Positions 1 to 7,400 of a stretch of 8,160 nt of DNA are shown in pieces. The notes below the pieces were generated by a model, which was not told where the DNA came from, did no database searches, and worked only from the letters and a program-made list of their open reading frames with translations. The DNA comes from Balneolales bacterium (GTDB taxonomy: Bacteria > Bacteroidota > Rhodothermia > Balneolales > Natronogracilivirgulaceae). The first letter of the stretch is position 1, and every line of letters starts with the position of its first letter. Position numbers and translations under genes: made by a program. The DNA is taken from contig SLLW01000189.1 in NCBI GenBank assembly GCA_007133875.1, positions 1-8,160 on the forward strand. Direction: 5' to 3'.

Positions 1-1388
1 AACACAACATACGTATTGAACAGCGTATCGTGATCAATTCCCTGCCAGCCAAGTTCAATGACCCGGTCCTCTTCGTTGATCGTCGCCTGCAGTCCGGATG
101 GAGCATCGGGATAATTCACGGCGATGATATTTTCAATGGCAGGATTGCCGAGTTCACTCCGCACACCGGTTTCCGATTCCGCAATTATAAAATAGTGGTA
201 GTGATAACCGGGTTCCAGGGTACGGTCTGTGAACGTCGGATCACTGACATCGATCAGCCCGGTGGTCAGGTACGTGGAATCCTGTGTCTGAGCGTTGATA
301 CGCTTGACATGGTAACCGGCGACACCGGGATCGCTGCTAACCGGCCAGGTCAGCTCAACGGTACCATCAACCACGGTTGAGTAGACTTCAAGGACCGGAT
401 TCGGTTGCATCTCATCCAGGAGCTCCACCGCAATCGGCTCCGCAATCATCCGGTTTTTTCCGGTGATATCGATCGCTTCCACCGTAAATTCAGCTGCCTC
501 AATCTCCGGATCCACATTAAACCGGTATTCAAACTCCGTCTGATCCACCAGCCGAAGCCGTGATTCCTCTGTAACCCGAACGAAATTATCCTCGGTTTCC
601 GGCCTCATATAGAGTTCGAAACGGATGACAATATCGTCATCATCAATCCCTCCCGGCTCAGGATATTCCCATCGAACCGATACGTCACGCCCGAGCCGCT
701 TTATCTCTGTGATATCGGGAGGTTGTACATCAACCGGTCTGATTTCGAGCTCATCCGACAACGCATGCCCGGTAGATTCGCCACGTTGGTTGACGTATTC
801 AAAGCGATACCTGACGGCTTCCCCGATTACCGGATCTTCATCGATATACAACATCCCCAATGCGCGGGCAACTTGGGGAAATGTGAAGGCGAGCAACCCG
901 CGATCGAAGGGATTTCCCCGCAGATGAAAGAATACCTCCTGTGCATCGGATGCCTCTTCCAGGGCGGCCTCAATTTCGGGATATAAATCTCCGGTCAAAC
1001 TGCGAAAGTCGGTTCCGCTGCTGGCTGGAAATACCGGTTCATCGGTTAATCGCACCTCTTCTCCTTGATACTCACGATATACATGGAAACCATGTCCGAG
1101 CGGCGGGAGCACGTCTTGATCATGATAGATGTACGCATGCTCCTCCGGAGTGAAGACACCTATCAACACCGGTTCATCTTCCGGATCCATCTGAGCCTGG
1201 GCCGGGACAGCCGGAAAACCAAGCAGAAATAGCAGTAATCCGCATATTCCCGTGGCCAAAAAGTAAAACTTCCGTTTTAAAAGTGGACGGAAAACACCGT
1301 ACGAACAATCCGGCACATCCTTGCCCGTGACTGATAATTGGCAGTTTTTCGGGTGCCCGATATTGAACTGAAGAAATGTATGCCACAT
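1..1388 (-). CDS. Secreted fibronectin type III domain protein (3' partial)
   Basis: The frame is open from 1388 to the left edge (462 full codons) and the 3' end is missing. The only ATG ahead of the signal peptide is at 1388-1386, 14 bases after the upstream stop. GTG at 1316 (residue 25) and TTG at 1259 (residue 44) are alternatives. No Shine-Dalgarno precedes the ATG, which is common in Bacteroidota. Residues 38-40 (KRK), the hydrophobic stretch 41-60 and A63-Q64-A65 make a classical signal peptide, so the product is exported. Residues 67-220 begin like an FnIII domain (GFHVYREYQGEEVRL), contain a helical stretch (about 135-160), then finish with FnIII-like strands (MLYIDEDPVIGEAVRYRFEY). 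Residues 222-325 and 328-423 are FnIII-like; the latter shows the typical F-x-D...L-x-P-G-Y-x-Y...E-x-G-x-x-S pattern. A third begins at 424 (NYPDAPSGLQA). The exported part has no cysteine and three lysines. Function is unknown; it is likely a surface or matrix companion of the giant protein just upstream, in the same operon. Confidence 0.88.
   Translation of the reverse strand, partial: MWHTFLQFNIGHPKNCQLSVTGKDVPDCSYGVFRPLLKRKFYFLATGICGLLLFLLGFPAVPAQAQMDPEDEPVLIGVFTPEEHAYIYHDQDVLPPLGHGFHVYREYQGEEVRLTDEPVFPASSGTDFRSLTGDLYPEIEAALEEASDAQEVFFHLRGNPFDRGLLAFTFPQVARALGMLYIDEDPVIGEAVRYRFEYVNQRGESTGHALSDELEIRPVDVQPPDITEIKRLGRDVSVRWEYPEPGGIDDDDIVIRFELYMRPETEDNFVRVTEESRLRLVDQTEFEYRFNVDPEIEAAEFTVEAIDITGKNRMIAEPIAVELLDEMQPNPVLEVYSTVVDGTVELTWPVSSDPGVAGYHVKRINAQTQDSTYLTTGLIDVSDPTFTDRTLEPGYHYHYFIIAESETGVRSELGNPAIENIIAVNYPDAPSGLQATINEEDRVIELGWQGIDHDTLFNTYVV
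1194..1388 (-). other. Signal peptide with unusually long N-terminal leader (residues 1-65)
   Basis: If translation begins at the ATG at 1388, the hydrophobic core (GLLLFLLGF, residues 50-58) is preceded by about 40 residues, far longer than the usual few-residue n-region. The KRK at 38-40 sits just before the core and A-Q-A at 63-65 fits signal peptidase I. A start at GTG 1316 would leave a 16-residue n-region, more usual but still long. The first 24 residues may therefore not be translated. The signal peptide itself is well supported; its start is not. Confidence 0.7.
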
Positions 1389-1402
1389 AACGAACGTGTC
1401 TG
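1389..1402 (-). other. 14-base spacer between the two genes
   Basis: Only 14 bases separate the TAG of the giant gene from the ATG of the FnIII gene. There is no hairpin followed by a T-run and no recognisable Bacteroidota-type promoter (TAnnTTTG with upstream TTG) at or near the junction. This points to co-transcription and possibly translational coupling. If the later GTG start is the real one, the spacer is 86 bases and still holds no clear signal. Confidence 0.6.
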
Positions 1403-4400
1403 CTAAAAAATGAATTGAGTTGTCTGGAATTGAGTTGTCTGGAATTGGATGTCCAGCTCGAGGACCGGCACTTCTTCCCAGATAATCGTCTGGAGCCCGG
1501 CGGCATTGGTGACCCGTGCGTACACCCTCACATCAGAGATATCATGGTTGTCCGGAATAGTGTAGTTCCGGTTAAACGTGAGGTTCCAGGTGACCGGGTT
1601 TGCCGGACTGTAAATATTGTGCCAGCTTTCGACGAGGCTTTGTGAACCATCAGAGGATTCGATCAACAGCAGCTCCACCGATTCCACTCCTGAGACCGGG
1701 TCACGGACATCCGACAGGGTGACATCAAGCGACCCGTCAGAAGCTACCGAAAGTTCCATATTCGGTTCATCCGGCGGTGTGGAGTCGAGGATAAACGGGC
1801 CGGTTGCCATTCTGCTGGATCGGGTCCCCTGATTGTTAATTCCGCGTACCGTGATGTAGATCTCTTGCCCTTCCTCCAGTTCGTCTTTCGGGTAAGAGAC
1901 ATAGGGTGCCTCATCGGTGGCGTGTGTTGGAATGGCGTCAACCACATCAAAGTCAACTTCATCACCATCAGGCCAGTCACGAATATCGTTTCCTCCCGGT
2001 GAGGTTCCGACTGCAAACTGGTGCCCCATCATGCCCGATTCGGCATCGTAGGAACGCCTGGTGATATAAGCCCTGATCTCACCGGATGCATTATAACCGA
2101 AAACTATCGGTTGGCCGGGCGGATTCGGGTCGTGGGGATACCTGGGCCCGATGGAATAGACGTCACTGGTTAAACCGGCATGATTCACTGCACGGACATG
2201 CACATACATCTGTTCATCAAAGTTGAAATCCAGATTTTCGTGCTCGCCATGGCCGCTGACAATGGTGACCCCGGTATCTTCTGTAGTGAACGCCTGATTC
2301 CGGAACTGCGCATCGCTGTAACTGTCACTGGCAGAAACCAGATACTCGTAATGGCTGACCCCTGAAAGGTCATCTTCCGATGCACTCCAGCTCACTGTAC
2401 CGAGACCGGGATCAACATCTGTTTGGTGGATCTCGGCCCACTGCTGCATGTAATTCAAGAAGTAATCCGGCGGATTATTCACCAGGTCATTGGTTTCAAC
2501 CGAAGTACTGGTGAAGATTGTGCTGGTTAACAGTATCGGTCCGTCCGGTGCACCGGGTGCCGTCGGTGGTGTATCGTCGTAAATAACCGGACGATCTTTG
2601 TTGACACCGATGCTCTGATTATTCAGATTCCAGGCCCCTACCGATAGAAAATACATTTCCCCGGGCTCCATATTGATGATCCGGGACTCCGCCTCAACCA
2701 TCTCAGTCCAGGATCCGGGTACATCGGGATAGGTCTGATGATCCCCCACCAGGTCTGTCTGTTCCAGTACATCATCAGCTCCGCTGAGATGACCAACCTG
2801 ATAATCATAGGTCGCTATGCTCATTTCCGGCTCATTTACCAGCACACGAATATTAATGAGTTCCGGTTCGCTGGTCCAGAATGCTTCTTCGCTGGTGGTA
2901 ACCTGCTGAAAACCACCTAATCCACTTGGTTGAAACATGGTAGTAAGGTGATCGGAAGCATTGTAATAATAACCGAGATCAACCATCATATCCTCCGGCG
3001 GGCTGGTTTGTCCCGGTCCGGGCAGGATATTGTCGGACGGAGCGGTACCCTGGCCATCCCTTCCGACTTTCAAATCAAAAGTGGCGTTACGCCGTGCTGT
3101 GATTCCACCGGCTCCACGCACCCGCAATCCGATGTCCACACTCCGGGTGTGCGCCTCCGGATCAGGATTCGAAAGTCCGTCGGCGGACCATCGAACAACA
3201 TCATCGGCATTATCGGCCTTGATGAATGAGTAATAGCGGAATTCATCCGGGTTTCCGATGGTAATGAACCGGCGATCGGTAGTCGTTGATTCGGTTCCGT
3301 AATCATGTTCCTGCAGATCCAGACTCACTTCGGCAATGCCTGTCGGATGGGTGGCATCCCAGGTAATTGCCGCACTGCCAATAAATGTATACTGGTTTTG
3401 AAAATTGTTAACTGTAATATCTGTTATTTGAGGCGGCTCCAATTCATCAAGTATATCCGCCCGGAGCTGCTCGTATTCGTCAATACGTGCAACCTGCACC
3501 TGCGCTCCGTCACCATCGGCCACTTCGATATCATCAAACATCTCGACATAGTTATCGACGATGTGGTAGAGATTTCCGAGCATGTTGGCCCTCAGATTGT
3601 AAAAATCATCGATCATCCCGGTATTAACCTCCATAATATCGACCACGGATTCCCGGAAGCTCTGATAATCATCGAGAAAATCACCGGAGACAAAATCGAC
3701 ATGTTCCTCGACCACTTTTTCATATCCCAGCACGTACATATTGTACCAAAGGTCCCAGATATTTTCTTCCAGAAGGTCAAAGTTGACATCATCCTCATCA
3801 AGTTTGTCATATACTTCGGTTTGAGCCTGATAGCCACTGAAATCATATGGTGTTCCAATGTCACCCGGATTTTCCGCAAGTGCCTCCAGCAGACGCACTC
3901 GTTCGGCCATCGTTTCACGGGCATCCTGAAAACGGTCCTCTGTCAATGGCGGATTGGCATCTCTCCACTCATGAGCATCTTCCAAATCCCTCAACAGGAA
4001 ATTTTCAATGGCATATTGAAAGCTGCCCTGCCGGTTGGCAAACTCCCATGAAATCCAGCGGGCATAATTAACGGTTTGCCATTGTTCATCAGCAAGTGCG
4101 GCGTAATAGCGATCGACTGCCGTTAGCGTTTCAGCAAAATATTCTGAAACCTGGTTGACCGATGCTGATCCATCGGTACCGGATCCAATACCTGTTGCCG
4201 TGATATCGATGTCCAGGAGGGTATTCATTTGATTCAGGTTGTTCCGGATCGAGTCAACGGCAGCATGAATCTGATCTTCAAGCTGCGCAATCTCTTCAGA
4301 CAGTTCGGTGGCACTTTGCGCCTGGTTTGCCGCTTCGTCTTCATCGACTGTGAAATCTGGAGTGTTGCCTTCTGACATCACGGCTCCGGGATCGTTTGTA

Positions 4401-7400
4401 ATTTGTGCCGGATTTTCCGCCAGTGCGGTGATGGCATCGTTACGCAACTGAGCGGCTTCGGACTCAAACGCCACAGCGCTTACCACAATCTGTTCAAGCT
4501 GATCAACGGTTTGCTGGCTGATATCTTCCAGGTCATCCAGCTTTTCCTGCAGATTATCTTCAGCATTCTCAATCGGAAGTGTCACGTCGATTCCGGTGGG
4601 TTCCCTTACCGGATGGTGATCATCGGGGTCATGAAAGCCGAATGAATCTGACAGAATATCGGGGACATCCTGGTCATAAATCGAGGCTGCCCTCTGTTCA
4701 TTGGCCAGTTTGGCCAGGTTCCAGAAAAACCGGCCGATACTGCCCTCGTTTATGTAGTGGTAGCCGGCCTGTGCGAGTGTCTCCTCATCAAACTCAACCC
4801 CGGGTGTAACCGGTGGATCCACTTCAGACTGCACCCCTTCAATGGCATCGGCGACCATCTGTTCAAATTCATTCGCCTGGTCTTGTGCCTGCGCAAACAG
4901 GTTCTGATCCGGGTCGGGATTCCGCCCGGCATCCACATCGATCCCGTCTTCCGTGCTTACACTGATCCAGGCATCGGAAGTTCTTCCAACTCCTAATACG
5001 GAGTAGGCGATTTGCCCGTAGCCATAAAACTCATAGTGACTTTGAACGCGGGACACTACCGCTTTCAGAAGCGCCTCACCGCTGATCAGACCGTACAAGA
5101 TACTGGCTTCACCGCTTACCACGGCATAGGCCCCAAACGGCATGTTGGCTTCCTCGTAACGCAGATACCAGACCGATCCGGTGACACCGGCTTCGGCACT
5201 GACAACCCCGGCGTCAAATCCTGCAAAAACCGAAGCTTCGATCATGAAACCGTCGTTACTTGCCAGAAGGCGATTACCGTCACTGCTCATGAGCCCTCCG
5301 AACAGATTGACATGGTATTCTCCGAGCAGCCCCCACTCCACTCCATCATCGCCATCAACAAGCATAAAGCTGATGGAACCGCCGGCATCAATCACGCGGA
5401 CCATATCCATCTCCACCTCAAGGTCGACAAATATGGTGAACTCATCGATTCTGTCAACACCGGCAAAAAATGTAGCTCCTACCATCATGGGTGATCCATC
5501 CAGACCCAGCACATGCCCGTCGGCATCGATTGCGAAACTCAGGTTCGTTACTTCGATAAAGGTCGACCCGGAAATGATATGCTGATCACCGACTCCAAAC
5601 ATTTCCAATCCGGCATAGAGCATGGCTACGAATTTGATATCCACATCCCCGTCCATTTCGGCATTTTCTGTGGGGCGTCCGGATGATGCCCGCTCCAGAT
5701 CTCCGGGTGGCGGAGGGCGCAGATCGTCCACATGATCCATCACTATGTTAATATGCTCATCCACCGGGCGGTAGAAAAATCCGCCGCCAAAACCGGACAG
5801 CGCCAGTACTCCGGGGACAAGATCCAATGCCACGTCAGACTGTACTCCAACGAAGAAACCAAAGGAGAGATCATCTTCCCGGTTTCGTATCCCCCCGGCA
5901 ATCATGGCCTGCATGCCACCCCCGATATCAAGATTACCGGCAGCAAAGAAGTTGCGTTCCCCATCGGAGTGCTCATAGAGCAGACTGGCACTGGCATGGA
6001 AAGCTTCATCGAGGGAGAGGTTCATATTCCGGATGGTGAAGGAAATATCGCCGTCGGTGGTTTCATAGAACACAAGCTCGTCGATGCCACCGCCAAAACC
6101 GCCATCTTCGGTATTTGATTCTCCGCCAAGAGAAAGTCTGAGTGCCGCACCGTTGCCATCGCCGCCGTTACCGGAACCAAAGTAGAGATACTCAACGACT
6201 TCAATCTGTTCCATATCTTCTTCCGCTCCGACCATGTCATCGGGGGTCGGTGTGCTGTCGAATGCAGAAGGTACATCGATCATGATGCCGGACTCGTCCG
6301 CCACATATTCGAATACCCCAAGTTCAAGTGTGGCAAACTCCATAACGGTAAAACTGGCTCCGTTATAGAAGTTACCCATGTTGTCAATGCCGCCGGTATT
6401 GATCACGATATCACTGAAGGATGCCGAGCCGGTGAAACCCGGAATATCGATTCCGGCATTTCCGTTGAGTGTTACCTCGAAAATCTCGTCATTGGATGAC
6501 GCCACATCTGCGTCGATGGAAATAGAGAAAATGGAGTGATCAAACGAAAAAGCGGCGTTTCCGGTGATGTTGTACACAAGCATCTGCTGGCGGTTACCTT
6601 TCAGAGAGATGCCGGGATTTTCCTGAATACTCCCCTCTTCCCCGAGCCAAATGCGCTCTTCGCCCATAAATGAGACATTGCCGATTACCGCCATATGGGT
6701 ATTTGCGATCTCTTCGATATCCACATCCAGCAGGAAGTCGGTCATGGTCAGAGCGATATCCGACGTGATGTTAATGGTTACCTCCTCATCGTCATCCAAA
6801 TGGGGATCGAACGGAGAGTCATCAGGAATTTCTGTTTCTGTAAAAATCTGGTTTTCGGAATCCCTGCCTATGGCAAAGATGAGATTTCCGTATTCCCCGA
6901 CCGGATCCGGAATCAGGAAGCCAAACCTGCCGGATAACCGCACGCCTTCATCTTCCTGGCGGCTCAGCCCAACGGATTCGAGAATCAGGTATTCGCCAAG
7001 CAGTTCGATCTCTTCCGAAGCTACCTCTCCGATGGAAAAATCGCCTTGCGTATCCACATACAGGTCCTCAAAGGTCATCTCCTCATCGAGAAATTCCAGT
7101 TGCCCGGAGGAAACCGAGGCACTGAAGGTGCTGCCGGTCATGCTGAGAGACGGATTGTTTATTACTCCGGTAACGGCTCCGTTGAAGAAATCAAACTCCT
7201 GTTCGTCCAGGCCAAGTGTGGCTTCGCCGATTTGAAACACCATGCCGGGCGTACTCTGCAGATTCTCAACTCCAATCTGCAATTCCTGAACAGAGAAAAG
7301 CAACGACTCCCCGATCATCTCCTCAAACGAGATCTGGCCGTTTATTTCAACGATAAATTCGTCATCGTCGGCCCGGATATCAAACGGGTCGTATTCATCA

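Noticed and set aside
1255..1275. TACTTTTTG as a Bacteroidota-type -7 promoter element
   Set aside because: It has one base too many between TA and TTTG, and no TTG at the right distance upstream; it also lies within the coding frame.
1261..1300. Possible terminator hairpin in the A/T-rich stretch near the start of the FnIII gene
   Set aside because: The ttccgtttt and ggacggaaaac segments look related but are not complementary as a stem, and the region falls inside the signal-peptide coding frame.
1174..1506. 110-codon minus-strand frame spanning the junction of the two genes
   Set aside because: It overlaps the end of the giant gene and the signal peptide of the FnIII gene in a third frame. 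Its translation has no domain pattern, whereas the FnIII frame gives a clean signal peptide.
3305..4051. 248-codon open frame on the plus strand opposite the helical section
   Set aside because: It is the antisense of a well-supported continuous gene, its product is rich in I, H and C without domain-like pattern, and it has no ribosome-binding site or neighbouring gene on that strand.
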